Below, piece after piece: positions 6,065-6,174 of a DNA stretch of 6,174 nt; position 1 is the first letter of the stretch, and each line of letters begins with the position of its first letter. Where the stretch lies: contig CAIVFQ010000009.1 in assembly GCA_903905285.1 (NCBI GenBank), forward strand, positions 1-6,174, read 5' to 3'. Both the position numbers and the translations under genes were made by a program. A model generated the notes under the pieces. That model was given only the letters and a program-made list of their open reading frames with translations. It had not been told where the DNA came from and made no database searches. This stretch comes from an uncultured Alphaproteobacteria bacterium. Its GTDB lineage: Bacteria; Pseudomonadota; Alphaproteobacteria; Paracaedibacterales; CAIULA01.

Positions 6065-6174
6065 TCAAGCTGCAAGTGCAACACAGTGTAAATTTTCATT
6101 AAAGACCTGAAGAGGAGTTTTCCACATCAGTTTCTTTCTTGGAGTTTCATTGTAGTTTAAGATCGTTTCATCAA
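6065..6174 (-). CDS. IS30-family transposase, C-terminal fragment (continues beyond the window)
   Basis: The minus strand entering from the right edge reads 35 residues before a TGA at 6067-6065. The core is ILNYNETPRKKLMWKTPLQV followed by F and ending in HCVALAA. This matches the C-terminal signature of IS30-type DDE transposases, in which a LN..PRK.LG.KTP.EVF motif is followed by a short VAL-containing end. The catalytic residues lie upstream, outside the window, so activity cannot be judged. One deviation is MW where most members have LG/GY/GW after PRK. Confidence 0.8.
   Translation of the reverse strand, partial: DETILNYNETPRKKLMWKTPLQVFNENLHCVALAA
6065..6174 (-). mobile_element. End portion of an IS30-family insertion sequence
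   Basis: Only the transposase 3' end is inside the window. The terminal inverted repeat should lie within some tens of bases left of 6065 (roughly 6010-6064), but I could not fix it because the partner end is not visible. The element's true boundary therefore extends left of the given start by an unknown amount. Confidence 0.6.

Noticed and set aside
1..6174. CRISPR array, tRNA/rRNA gene, toxin-antitoxin pair or phage-defence cluster
   Set aside because: No regularly spaced repeats, cloverleaf structures or recognisable defence motifs were seen on either strand.

Overview
The window looks like a chromosomal stretch from a moderately AT-rich alphaproteobacterium. The product set (RNase R, SfsA, YraN, a DolP-type BON lipoprotein, YgfZ), the base composition, gene decay, an IS tail and a possible secreted acetyltransferase would fit an intracellular or host-associated lineage such as the Holosporales/Caedimonadales. 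That placement is inference; no rRNA or marker here proves it.

Layout. Bases 1-152 are a leader with no convincing gene. Positions 153-2267 (+) encode RNase R, a processive 3'-5' exoribonuclease with its catalytic aspartates intact. After a 153-base AT-rich gap, 2421-3134 (+) encodes SfsA, a nuclease-fold protein. Converging on it, 3937-3005 (-) encodes a GNAT-fold acetyltransferase that starts with a strong signal peptide, and whose last ~42 codons lie antisense inside sfsA. Its upstream region (3938-4084) carries a perfect TATAAT on the minus strand and a 7-bp inverted repeat, and separates it from a rightward cluster.

The rightward cluster is yraN-dolP-ygfZ. yraN (4085-4401) is broken: the N-terminal RGRLAEE motif and the GEIDLI...EVK catalytic part are in different frames, and about 25-30 residues between them are missing. 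The dolP-like gene starts inside the end of yraN (ATG 4388) and encodes an outer-membrane-type lipoprotein with two BON domains. ygfZ follows with an ATGA overlap, so the three genes look translationally coupled. The yraN/yraP(dolP) pairing recalls the E. coli yraN-diaA-yraP neighbourhood.

The right end (5815-6174) is disturbed. The C-terminus of an IS30-family transposase runs in from the edge on the minus strand (stop at 6065). Directly after it, in the same frame, is a short ORF (6064-5882) that I cannot identify and that may be the tail of a gene interrupted by the IS.

The best candidates for further attention are the signal-peptide-bearing GNAT enzyme, the internally deleted yraN kept upstream of an intact coupled dolP, and the IS junction. 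I see no clear new multi-gene system.
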